A DNA stretch of 64,000 nucleotides from NCBI GenBank assembly GCA_008692225.1, contig VICG01000001.1, forward strand, positions 124,001 to 188,000. Reading direction: 5' to 3'. Shown here piece after piece: positions 48,054 through 59,400 of the stretch. The notes below the pieces were generated by a model, which saw only the letters and a list, made by a program, of their open reading frames with translations, had not been told where the DNA came from and made no database searches. Numbering within the stretch: position 1 is the stretch's first letter; each line of letters begins with the position of its first letter. The position numbers and the translations under genes were made by a program. Source of the DNA: Monilinia fructicola (Eukaryota > Ascomycota > Leotiomycetes > Helotiales > Sclerotiniaceae).

Positions 48054-49151
48054 TCAGGCTCGTGTCAACGTGATGTCGTCCAAGGGCCCAGGATAGGTTG
48101 CCATAACTTGATTTGATCGGAAGTTGGCGTTGTTGGTCCATGGTTGTGGCTGTGTAGGTTGCGGCGCACCATAATGCCATGTCTCCAAGGGTGGGTACGA
48201 CTGGAATCCCGGATTCTCGAATTTGACTTGAGGTGTTGATTGCATGAGTCCCATGGAGTGTGAGTTTGTCATTGCGTGGGGATTGTTCATGTGGTGAAAT
48301 GCTGGAACGGGTTGCATGCTCGGAGATTGGGTGTATAGAGCGCCCATATGTTGGATGGTTCCCATGGGTTGCGATTGTACGGCAAAGTGTGGAGATCCAC
48401 CAAAGTGTGGAGATCCGGTAAGAGAGGGAGAAGAGTGTACATGAGAATGTCCCAGAGATTCAGGAGATCCCGTGAAATGACTTTGTGGAGATTCAGTAAC
48501 GTACTGAATAGATCTTCTTGCTGAGTGCTGGGATTGCATCATGGGTTGCGCCATGGGTTGCGCCATGGGTTGCGCCATGGTATGCGCCATAGGTTGCGCC
48601 ATGGTATGCGCCATGGGTTGAGGAGGTCCGATGGGAAACATTTGGTGACTGTTTTGAGAATATTGTTGACTTTGATAACTTGCCGTGGAGCCACATGCAT
48701 CCCATCTCCAATGCTCCCAAAGATATTATCTTGTATGGGTGAGAGTGCTGGTCCAGCTTCAATCCCATGTTGAGTCAATAGATCAACCAATCTCCTGACC
48801 GTTGACTGAGATTCAGCAAGTTGTCTAAGCAGCTCAGGATTCTGTAAGCCCTTCAACTCTTCTACTTGATCTTGCAAACATTTTCAAGGTCCTTCTTTGC
48901 TTCTCTCGAATGTTTCTTTGAGCATTGCGGTCGTTTTCTCTCTTCTTTTGGAGCGCATCTGGCTTCATGTTGTTTACACTCCTTTTTTTGGGAGCTATAT
49001 GATCCATGTTAGAATAGATGCACAGATGTAAACGAAGATATACTGGGCGAGTTAATGAAGATATTCACATACCGGGTTGATCAGTCTCCGCGTTTGGGTT
49101 TGCGGACTGCATCGTGACGTCGGCAAGGCCTATAGCCTCTGGATTATCCAT
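48054..49151 (-). CDS. bZIP transcription factor, frame broken three times
   Basis: Basic leucine-zipper regulator. Exon 1 is 49151-49073 and exon 2 48994-48054, intron 78 bases. After APKKRSVNNMKPDALQ comes the basic region KKRENDRNAQRNIRE, matching the bZIP N-x7-R pattern. The zipper (VEELKGLQNPELLRQL) and an extended helix (AESQSTVRRLVDLL) follow in a different frame. The C-terminal half is Met/Pro/Gln/His-rich (SYQSQQYSQNSHQMFPIG) with a MAHTMAQP repeat, ending LDDITLTRA. Single missing bases near 48899-48902 and 48876-48878 and one near 48684-48700 account for all frame changes. With them restored the protein is 340 residues. Gene identity is firm; whether the breaks are sequence errors or mutations is not decidable here. 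Confidence 0.82.
48534..48620. repeat. 12-bp coding repeat (MAQP/MAHT)
   Basis: Tandem 12-mers of the type ATGGCGCAACCC inside the bZIP gene encode Met-Ala-Gln-Pro and Met-Ala-His-Thr tetrapeptides, about seven copies. Confidence 0.9.
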
Positions 49152-52113
49152 GATATAGATGGTCGTGTTGTGCACTTGGAATCTGGATGTTATGTTGGGG
49201 AGTGATAGCGAATCGAAGGAATCAGAGGTGAGCAAGTACGAATATTGAGTATATATGGCACAGGATTGAAGGAACAGGAAGAGGAAGGGGAAGGGGAGGA
49301 AGATAGAGATAATGATCCAATAGCCCAGCAAATTGATATTTAGTACAGTAGAATAAGTATACTCCACTAGTTACCCCAATCGTGCACTAGGAACAGTCCG
49401 GTGGATGCCAAGGTAATTATAGGTCTTTTTTAGTGAAAGCGGTGCTTTGGGATTTGGATCTCGAAGAAGGGTATCGTGAAGTGGTGCGTGCATAAGATTT
49501 CTCGATGGAGAACGCTCTAATATGGTACTCAGGCTCCTAATAGTTGTAGAGTTTCCTTGGTTCTCGACTGCGGGGCGGGATGGGTCACATATGTATATAG
49601 CATATAGCATATAGTATATAGCATATAGTATATGGCGAGATACTGTGTGCCAGGATACTCCCATACGTTGGTATTCCGATGGACAATAACGCTTCAAAGA
49701 CGGATGTAGGAAATATCGGAAGGAAGGCTGTTTGGTAAGAGCGAATGAACATCTACATATAGGATTAGTCTTCACAGATTCCATGTATACAGTTTTGGAG
49801 ATGCCATAGATAATCATCAGTAAACGAAGCTAGAATTCTTTCGCCTAGTCTCATTTATCATGGCCAAAACTCCCCTAGGATGTACTGGACCAGCTCAAAA
49901 AGTCGCGTTAAAACTTCACCATGGATCATGGGGACTACGGTTCTTTGAAGGGATAATACAGCATCTGTTGGATAGACTAATGTGACTAAGTGGGTAAGTA
50001 GGAAGTTAGGTGGTTTAGCAGATCTTTTGAAAAGGAGGGGTGTATCTAGTCGAGACTCGAGCTAGTTCTGTTGCGGTGAAGACTGAGAAGCTTGAAAACT
50101 AAAAAAGTAAAACCCCCAAAACCATAAATCCTCCTCACCGATTACCTATGAATAGGGAAAAGTCTATCAAGCTCGCGAGCGGATTTCATACAGCAGAGAC
50201 CAGACGAGTGGTATCCCATCACTGAGTGTACCAGATCCTTTGGAGAGTTGGAGTTGGAGTTGGAGTTGGAGTTGGAGTTGGAGTTTGGAGTTGGAGTTGG
50301 AGTTGGAGTTGGAGTTGGAGTTGCAGTTGCAGTTGCAGTTGGCGCTGGAGCTGGAAATGACGGCTCAGTAATCTTTTCTCCTTCATCCTTTGCGTTTTTG
50401 CCGATGTTCTTCCTAATGAGAAATGTAATTGGTCGAGGAGGGCTGAAAAGTTTTTTACTTCACTTCATCATAATAGAGTTTAAGTTTCTTCATGGATCCA
50501 TTAATTCGTATCTCTATCAAATTAGATTCGTCAATCTGGGACAACGAAGATATTATGAAGCCGAATTAAGAATATGAAAGGTTAAGCCAGACAGTACCGA
50601 TACAGTTATCACTCTGGCGAGTCCGAATCCCGAATTATGGTTGTCGGGAATGTGACTGCCCAAGTATTCAGACATAGAATATGCCGTGATGCCTCAGAGC
50701 TTTCCAAGACTGTTTCCGAAGGAGCCGCTTTGTGCAGTAAGTAGGTATGTTTCGCTATTCGTCCTGGATTGCGGTTTCAAGGCTGCATCGGATATCGAGA
50801 TCTTCCCCAACCTATCAATTACGTTTTCATATTGCGGAACATACTCGTATGATCGATCTACCTTAGCATTCTAAGAGTCTATCAAATCCTACACAGAACG
50901 TAGAATTTACTAAATCGTCAGTGCAAAACATGTGAAGATCAACAGTTAGCTTAGCCCACCTTGCTTCTGCTCCTTTCAACTTTCGAGCGATCTATCTGTC
51001 TTCTAAAAAGCGTGTTTCTCCCCATAATGACGACGTAGATAGGAAAAACTTTCCATCGTTTCTTTGCCAACTTTTCTCAATACCATGGTAGATAATGTTG
51101 AAGACAGGAATAGGATTAGAGTTCTACTACCTCTTCTCACAATGTCCGCGTATTTCAATGTCGGCTAGCCATGTGGCGAGGCGTGATGTGAAGACGTTTC
51201 ATGCAGATGGCATTAGTAACTGTTACTCACAGGATGTCCAAATGGGCAGTTGTGTGTCTCCAAGAAAGTGTGGCATAATAGAGTTCTCTCAGGTCCCCTA
51301 ATATCGACGCCGGCATCGTTGGCAAGGTACTATAAATTAGATATGCACTTACTTAAGAATAGCTCAACCATGTTTCGAATGCGATGATGTCTAGATTTGG
51401 TCATGTAGAAAAAGACATTTTATTTAAATTGCTCAGCTGAACTAGTCGGTCTATATGCAAATAATTAATCGTAATTCGTCATGAGTTAAACCTATCTAGG
51501 TACCAATCGTGATCTACGACTCGGTTCAAGGACTTTTATGACTTATTAATCCTACCTACTACGACTGGTGTGCGTACTTACTTAAATAGGTATTATTGAT
51601 TGATTGAGGATCTTAATAAGTCGATTAGAGAGACGTATCTACTTATTAGTTAGGTGTTAGCGACCTTGATGAACTCATAGAGCGATCTGAAACTTCCAAG
51701 TTGAAGAACACAACGTTTATTGTACGGAGTAGTTTCGATACAATCTTCTTACATATACACACCCCATGATGTATTGGGTAAAAATTCACACTAATTCAAG
51801 ACAGTTTGGATAATAAGATTACATAATATATACCATAATATTGCTTTAATACCTTCCGAATCATAAATTTATCAAGTTAAGGTTGCTGTATTGCAATGAG
51901 AAGCTTTAAGCGTGGAAGCAGTTTCATCAGTTCCGTACATCCCCTGTTGGCCTAACAATGAAACTCTATCGTCCGAAGTACTTGGGCTCGAAAAGCTTAG
52001 ATCATATACTTTTTCAATTGACCAATCCCGCTGATGTGCAATAGCTGATCTGAATTGCCAAGTTGCTTCTCTTCAAAGTTCAGTTGTGCTATAACCATAA
52101 ATGCTTTTGCAGC
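49152..52113. other. Intergenic, no supported gene
   Basis: About 3 kb. It has a CATATAG/TATATAG repeat near 49595-49635 and a TTGGAG hexamer array at 50237-50356. The rest is AT-rich with dispersed stops. Confidence 0.5.
50237..50356. repeat. Hexamer array TTGGAG/TTGCAG
   Basis: About 18 hexamers, TTGGAG changing to TTGCAG and then TTGGCG/CTGGAG, with one extra T near 50284. Translation would give Glu-Leu or Gly-Val repeats, judged non-coding. Confidence 0.95.
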
Positions 52114-52596
52114 TCAACCCTCAGACATTTGGCAGTTATTGACATTGGATACGGCGCTAATCTTGAATATATGAGAAACCCCCGGAGGGTTTCCGTTCCA
52201 ACTTGCTTGGAGTTCTTCACAGTCCATTAACGGAGTCTTGATCCCTCCAACGAACTTTATGCTACCATGATGCCATTTTTGATCATACTTCCGAACCTCA
52301 TGTCTAGGCCTTGATGTCCTAATCAGGCATCCATATATTGCGGTAAGCATCTTGACCTCTGCATCACTCTTCCCTGGTATCTTTGAACGTCTGGCGCTAG
52401 TGTTACTGTTTGTCGAAGGGTCTTCCTTGGGTCTGCCCTGATAGTACAGTATTCCTGACACCTCTCTTGAACAGATGTAATATGATGGATCCTCCCTGGA
52501 AAACCTTATCTTTGGTAGTTGAGATCCTTTGTCTAGGCCAAACTGAGATCTTTTAGTAATACAGAGTCGTATGGTACATAATTAGCAGGTTTTCAT
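52114..52596 (-). pseudogene. Broken ORF of unknown function with premature stop at codon 5
   Basis: About 155 codons are open on the minus strand from 52581 to a stop at 52114, with convincing protein-like sequence (LPKIRFSREDPSYYICSREV, GILYYQGRPKEDP, WHHGSIKFVGGIKTPLMDCE). No ATG opens it directly, but ATG at 52596 is in the same frame and reads M-K-T-C-stop before joining it. The stop TAA (52584-52582) would be CAA after a single C-to-T change, as in a RIP-type CpA to TpA mutation. A TATATAAA box sits 52 bases upstream of the ATG. Alternatives are an upstream exon or sequence error. Family not recognised. Confidence 0.4.
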
Positions 52597-52647
52597 TTCA
52601 TGATTTGTGGTAAAATTCAAATCCAATGATAAATTCTACTTGTCAGA

Positions 52648-52655
52648 TTTATATA
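52648..52655 (-). promoter_or_regulatory. TATA box upstream of the broken ORF
   Basis: Consensus TATATAAA on the minus strand, about 52 bases before the candidate ATG at 52596. Confidence 0.45.
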
Positions 52656-52675
52656 GGCCAACCCAGATTTTAACC

Positions 52676-52690
52676 TTGTTTAGGGGGGGA
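52676..52690. repeat. Solo copy of the 56.3-kb terminal-repeat motif
   Basis: TTGTTTAGGGGGG is identical to 13 bases of the 18-bp inverted repeats at 56265-56282 and 56482-56499. No inverted partner seen nearby. Confidence 0.5.
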
Positions 52691-53414
52691 GAGGAGTGCC
52701 GTCGCCCCGTACATGCAACCGACCCGATACATCACCACTTCACAAGGTATTAGGTCCCAGGCAATGAATGCATAAAACCGAGTTTCCATGGTACTTTTCC
52801 AGACATCTCTCAATTGCTATATGAATTTGTTAAAGTCAATGTGATTGTCTTCATTTCCCACCTCCGATATAGACCCGACAGCACATAGAATAGACGTAAC
52901 GTAGCATTAGCACGTGTGTTAAAAGGTCGTCGTAGCGACTGTGAGAAATGCAAGAGAGAAGCAACAGAGTTTGCTACTGACAACTTTACTCGAATTTTCT
53001 TATTTGACTACTTAGTAGGTATGCTAATCAGTAGGATAAGTGAGTGAGTTTACTTACTACCTACGCAGCTTTCACTCTTCCTATGTTCAAGCCTCTCCTA
53101 CGAAGCCCAAAGCCTGTCTGTTTCCAAGTTTTCAACCATCACTGTAACTCAAACAAAAATGCAAGTATGCAACTTATCTTTTTCTCAAATTGAATAAGAA
53201 ATCAGGTTTGATACCACTCAATCTTCGGAATCTTGGTAAGTTCTCCAATATTCTTGCTTTCTTTCACACTACATTTTATCTGCGTTCCAGTCCTGAATTG
53301 AGAATTCGTTTTCGTTCCTGTTAGCTCCCGGTCACCTCCATTCCAGTTCAAGTATTTCACAACCAAGACTACTACAATCACGATGGTAGCTGACTGGAAG
53401 TAGTAGTGGTGAAG

Positions 53415-54684
53415 GTCTCAAAAACCATTTACTTGCTTTCCTGCGAATTCGTTGGAACGTCTTCCTTGCTGTTTTTCTTTTCGCCTATGGCGGAACTCGA
53501 ACTGTTAATCAATCATCTCAATGCACTACCTCCGTAACAGCAAGTCTAGGTTTCAATCTGTGGCTCTGCATTTCCTCAAGTTTTAGCTTCAGCCTTGTCA
53601 TTATAATCTCCCTGTGTGCTTTGGTAGAGGACCTTTGAATCCTACTGTATGTACAGTAGTTCCACCCCACCTTGGTCTGGACATGCCATGTAAGTTCCAC
53701 CCTGTGTTGCCACTGAGTATCAGTAAAAGGCCCGAGCATAGAGTTTTCCGGAGTCCGGGTACTCGATGGAGACAGTCTACACTGCAGTGCTGTACTGTGC
53801 AGTACCACATCTCTAGAATGAAAACTAATGTATGCAGGTCACCGTCGCTCTTTGCCTTGTGGGTGGAGTGGGGCTCCTCAGGTAGGTCTTTGACTAAACT
53901 AAACACGACAAACTGAGGGTATCAAGTTCTATACAATTATACAATTACACAGTCGCTCACATCAAATATCTAGATATGTCTTCATATTCATCGCCAAGAT
54001 GGTTGTCTTCATCACCACGACTGCAGAAATTCGAGCCTTCATCTCGGAGGCCGATGTTCTCTTTGGTTGTGCGCCTTCCCTAGCACAAGGTCTCTTCCTT
54101 GAAATATTCTATTCTTTGCAGCCTCGCTCGTATTTAATATCCTCATGCTAGCAGCCAAGAAAATTAAAGCTACAGTACGTTCGTGACCCCTATAGGGCTT
54201 GCGCTCTTGGTTGTCGAATTGATGGATGCTGCTTGAACCGGTGGCACTTTGAATCTTGCCAAACATCTGGAACATATATTATCGATAGATATAAAGGGTA
54301 CCATTGAATTTGTTGTATGATGTTACGTTTATTCATGGCTTAGTCCTTCCCCGGATTCATGATCATCTTGGCTCCCTAAATTGTTTACCGAGAAGCTCTT
54401 TGAAGTGCTGGCCAAGGGCAATCTCTTTCCTACTTTGTTAACCTATTTCTATGCCCTGAAGTGCTGAAATCGATCTGGTACGCTAAGCAGGGAATTTCGA
54501 CTGATCAAACTTTATAGTCCATGAATATCAGACCCTGTGGCAATGGTACTCAAAATGATAAGGTTGGGATCATTCCTGGGGGATCCTCGCAGCTGGCTTC
54601 TACAAGCTCATCCAATTTCTTAATTACGACGAAGTAAACGGAAAACAAGACCTCGCCGCTCCAGTGATGCGAGAGCAAGACTAA
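53415..54684 (+). pseudogene. Decayed aquaporin (MIP family) gene
   Basis: Fungal aquaporin segments appear in the right order but in changing frames: NHLLAF and EFVGT (53420-53460), FAYGGTRTVNQ (about 53486-53520), RGPLNPTV for the first NPA loop (53628-53648), VTVALCLVGGVGLLR (53838-53881, between clean splice sites), LAQGLFLEIF (54080-54109), VFNILMLAAKKIKAT (54130-54174), PIGLALLVVELM (54189-54224), TGGTLNLAK for the second NPA loop (54237-54263), and AAGFYKLIQFLNYDEVNG to a stop at 54684. Both NPA motifs are changed (NPT, NLA). Frames shift at least five times, including a 5-base insertion after KIKAT. No continuous ORF remains. A water or glycerol channel is inferred for the ancestor only. 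Confidence 0.72.
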
Positions 54685-56264
54685 AAATAGGCTAGCAAAA
54701 AGAAAAGGGGGAAAGACAAGCAAGGTTTTGTAATCGCTTCCACCCTGGGTGTCAAGAAAACATCAGGTGACTGCTAAGACCGAAGGAGGAAATGATACTG
54801 TAAGGATGAGACGTAGTGGTGATAGGAGGGCAACCCAACACATTTTCTCCTTACAATGGCACTCCAGCTCAACGCTATAGGATACCATGTTCGGGAAATA
54901 GACCGATTATAAGTTCTACCGTTTTATCTCAGTTTATTCAAGTTACGCTACAAGTTTTACAGAATAGTATATACTCCGTATGATATACCACCGAGATAAC
55001 CTTACTAAAACATAATCTATAGCAAAAATCAGGGGCAAAAGCAATTTCCATTGTTAACTTTTTTGGTTATACCTGTCTTAGCTCGGGTACTGTATCCTGA
55101 AATTGCTTTAGCGTAACTCAGTCCACTACTAGTCGAAGGTGGTACGGAAAATGGATATGATCCCAGGCTTGACAGGCTGGGGGGACACGAGAGCATGAAA
55201 ATTACACGGGGCGAGCCGAGAGGGGTCAATATAGGGCTAGCGGGAAGAGATACTGTATGTCTAGATGCCTAATGTGCAGTCAGCATACCTATCGAAAGCC
55301 ACTGGGTTTGGGTAGAGATGCTGATTTCCCATGCGAAGCTTCATTTCGCTGTAGGAGTCGAATGGCATTTGTTGTCAAGAATGACTTCAATTGTTGAAAT
55401 ATACATAAATTCATCATATAGTGGCTGCAGCGCATTGCATTGCATAGGTGCAAGCATGGGGAAACAGAACAGAACAGGCATATGGATTTGGATTTTGGGG
55501 CATTTGCATTTCTGCATGATTAAATGGAGTATAGATTGGAGCAAGGAGCATGCAATATAATTCGTCTCGGAAAAATGGGATATTCATCTTTTTCTTTGCA
55601 AGTTTGCAAGTTTGCAGTTTGTAGGCCAATAAGGACATGGACAGACATATCAAGGATCCTGTCTAGTCTCCTGTAACTAACTTTCACCAGGAATAGTTTA
55701 CCATCCTCACTTTCCTAAATCCGATCCTTTTCTAAACGAAAGATCCAGCAATACTTACGAAATGCCCGTGTCTGTCTCAGGTTTACGAATCTTCATTTCA
55801 TTCTTTATTGCGGAGTATTCCTCAAGCGTTCTTTTTCCAGCCCTTGCCTTGTCTAATCACTATCATCATTTCATCTTTCGCTTGTATCTCATGGCAGAGC
55901 AGAAGCAACTAGCGATAACAAAATTAGTGCCCACTCTTGAACCACTAGAACCCTGCCTTGAAAGTGGGATACTATTACTATTACCCCTCAAACCACTGGG
56001 TCAAATCATATATCAACAAACAGAAATCATAAAGTTTAATTGATTAACTGCTCCATGGTTTGCGATGTTGCCATGTCTTGTGCTTATCGTTACCTGATTC
56101 TTCTGAGCTGGCACCACATCACGAGCAATACTTTCAGAGTCCAAACAAAATTTAAGGAGTAAGGAAAATTGAGGGTTGCAGGTCTTGATATCATGATCTC
56201 CTAAATCTTCCGATACATCCGAAAGCTTGATGTTGTTTGAACACCGAGTACAAACTCTCTTCCC
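54685..56264. other. Intergenic, no supported gene
   Basis: About 1.6 kb following the aquaporin relic. TACTCCGTA occurs near 54973. No gene-like frame. Confidence 0.5.
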
Positions 56265-56499
56265 CGCCCCCCTAAACAAACGCTAATTTCTGGGCCGCTC
56301 CATATATCTGGCGAGTAGAATTTACGTATCACTGGCTTCAGCTTTCACCACAGGAGTAGAAACTTGGTACATATTGCTCTGAGGTAGCTGAAATGTCTAG
56401 ATCTGCCCTGTAACTTTTTAGATACAGGCTTTTGACTTTACACCACTCAAGTAAAGCATCGTAAAGAAATTCGCCGATCAACGTTTGTTTAGGGGGGCG
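56265..56499. mobile_element. Possible MITE: 235 bp bounded by perfect 18-bp inverted repeats
   Basis: CGCCCCCCTAAACAAACG at 56265-56282 is the exact reverse complement of CGTTTGTTTAGGGGGGCG at 56482-56499. The 199 bases between carry no real ORF. A related 13-base motif occurs alone at 52676. I see no clear target-site duplication, so the true element ends are uncertain. Confidence 0.4.
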
Positions 56500-59400
56500 A
56501 GTACGCGCCTCCTGTACAGAATTTCTTAACTTTTTTCCCTGCATATGCATCAATGCTTGTATAGATGCAGAGCAGGATCCGAATACAACCGAGCGATGGT
56601 GAATGGAGGAAGGGAGGGGACGGGAAGGGGGGTGTTTGGCTTTATGTAGGTAATGTGAACGATGTTACAACACCTGGCCAGGTTTTCACCGTTCTTTCAT
56701 CACCGGGTTAACAATTAATCTATTAGAGTTTTTTTCGGTCTCTCTTGCGTCATCTTAGGAATTCCAATCGTTCTCACCAAAAAAAGAATTAGACGATAGC
56801 GAAAACGACATTTCGTCTCGAGTTGTTGCTTGGAGATTGGTTGGCAGGTGGTTCATCCATTGCTGTCCCGTCCGTTCGCATCAAGATGAGCCGACTTGCA
56901 ATGCCAATGCCCTCAGTACCCTATCGTTGTCACGAATAAACACAGAGCGAAAACTGAAGTTCATGTGTCGCGCGTACTGCGGCGATGCCTTTTTTTTCGA
57001 GTTTTGCGCTGGCAGAACCGTGCTCGTTGTTTGACTTCGCATGGTCCTGTTGTGACCAAGAAAAAAGAGACAGCAGAAGAGACAACGGTGCAGAGTGAGA
57101 TATGGCATCGAAAGCGCGCTCACTGCAAAGCTGCCGACCAAATCGATGGTAAAAGTCAGAAACTCTGTTTTGCCAATGCTGCAATACCCTTGTCTGACAC
57201 GGTTGGGACTTGAATTCCGACTTTCAGACTCAGACGGTTAGTCATAGAAATCATCACCGGCCTCCTACATGGCTCAGTATCATACGAGTAGAACTGTTTT
57301 GATTACCGCGAAATATATTCCTGGTTCTCTGTTCATATAAAGGGATAAGCGTTTCTCCGTTAGTGTCGAGATTTGAATGAGAGATAGATACATTTTGCAT
57401 CTGCAGTAACTTTTATCCGGCACCCAGGATACCTACACGATGCGCAAGGAGCTCTCATTTCCATGTTTTGCCTGGATAAAGTGAATAAGGTTGTGTTGTC
57501 CCTTATTTTCTTATAAATTAGCGCGGTCGGTGCATGTATGTACTTGATCCCTTGGGTGCGGTTGAATCCTTGGGAAAAATAAAGTGAAAATCATCCAGGT
57601 AGTAATCAATTTGCCTTTGAATGCATGAAGAGCACCCGCGCGACTTGTATGATTGACAGCTAGAGAAGTCCAGATGACCCAGGGACAATACGTGTGGATA
57701 ACAAGGGGACGTCGTGATAACTACCCCGAAACCTGTGTTCTTTCCATCCCAGAGGATTGTAGCTGATCTTGATTCTAGATTATCATCACAATTGCACCTT
57801 CGAGTTATGAAAGTCGTAATATATGCAAGGCATTCGCTTAGCGGCAGCGAAATTGACATGGCAAAGTCATCATACTGAAATAATCGACGTGCAATTCTCG
57901 CAGGCATAGAGTAACTAAGTATTAGTCTCTTCTTGTCCTTTAATACGAATGGTGTTTGTGACTCTTGGGTTGACCACAATCTGGTTCAATGCGGCATTAT
58001 CATGCCGAATCAAATTCTAGAAGTCTGTTGATCTTCAAGCTGAAGGTAAATATCTCAATCCATACATTTTCCGATCTTGTGAACCTCCGGTCTGGCTCCA
58101 GTGAAAGCCGGTCGGTTATTCTACCCCTTTCAAGCGGATGTTTTGTTTTGCCATGGACGTCCCGCATGACGCTCTATCCCGAAAGGCTCGAGCTTTTGCG
58201 CATCTTGCCCGCTCGCTCGCAAGGCCGCTGAAATTTACGACGAGTAAGGTATAAGAACGTCGTCCTTACGCGTTGCTTTTTCTTCAGCCACCCCAGCACA
58301 ACAACAGTAATCATACCACGCTGTTTGTTATAGGTTGGAGGTCTGCTTCTAGATTTTTTTTGGCGTGGTGATCCGGAACTTTTCTCCTATACTGAAAGAC
58401 TATTGGTATGAAAGAGCTACAAAACTGAGCTGAATTTCATTGCCATCGGAAATATGGTAGCATAGTAGGGCGCAATGGGAAAGATGATGGTAATATTATG
58501 AAATTCTCATCAAGAACAATAACGGGGGTCGGCACTTTGCCTAATATTATCTGAACCCTGAGCCGTTCACAGATTCACATATGAGCCTATACAAGGCGGC
58601 GTCTATGAGTACACCACAAACACCTTTACCAATTGGGCATCTGTCCGAAGTTCATCTTTCTTACCATGGCGATAGCCACTGTAAGTTTTGTTTCGCTTAT
58701 TGTCGATTGCAATGTTATATTCGAGTCAGTGTCTGAGAATGCAAGCCTATGTGGCCGGGATTGTATACATGCCATTCTTTTTCCCCATGTTCGAATCTAC
58801 ATAAAAATACACCACCTTATACTATATTAGCATAATAAACCTGGAGGATATAGAATGCACGCTGAAAGGGGAAACATGGGGCGAGAGCTAAGCTGCTTAA
58901 AGATGCTACTTTTTGTTCCCGTGGCGAGGTTTCTACATACTGCCGTAGCTGGTTTACATTTTAGGTTATCGATATGTGTGTACATGTCCGATCATTTTTG
59001 TATCTCATGCAAAACAAGCTCGAAGGGCTGAAGAATCTAAATTTTGCCACCGGTCTCTTGGTACACAACACCCTCCTAGTCAAGCCTGGGGCATCCCATG
59101 TCTCTTGAGATCTCCACTTTCAACATAGGATTTGGAAATGGCCCGCATGCGTGGAAGAGCATCTTATTCGAGGTGTATCTGAAATCTTATGGGTCCATAT
59201 GCACGAAACGCTGTCGAACCATGTACTCCGCTGTCAGCTTGGCAGCTTGGTGGTTCGTAAATCACTGGCAGTGGAAATGGGAGCTGAGAACAATGACAGC
59301 ATGGCAATCTTTCTCTCGCCACCGAAAATTTGAATACTTGCGCGAGGAACGAGAAATAATCATGACAACAGATCGGGACAAGGAATTGCCCTTCCAAAAG

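Noticed and set aside
50248..50577. 109-codon frame with Glu-Leu and Gly-Val repeats
   Set aside because: Translation of the TTGGAG array followed by AT-rich random sequence.
57518..57979. Minus-strand 153-codon frame
   Set aside because: Composition is acceptable, but no motif, start context or partner exon is visible; left as unproven.
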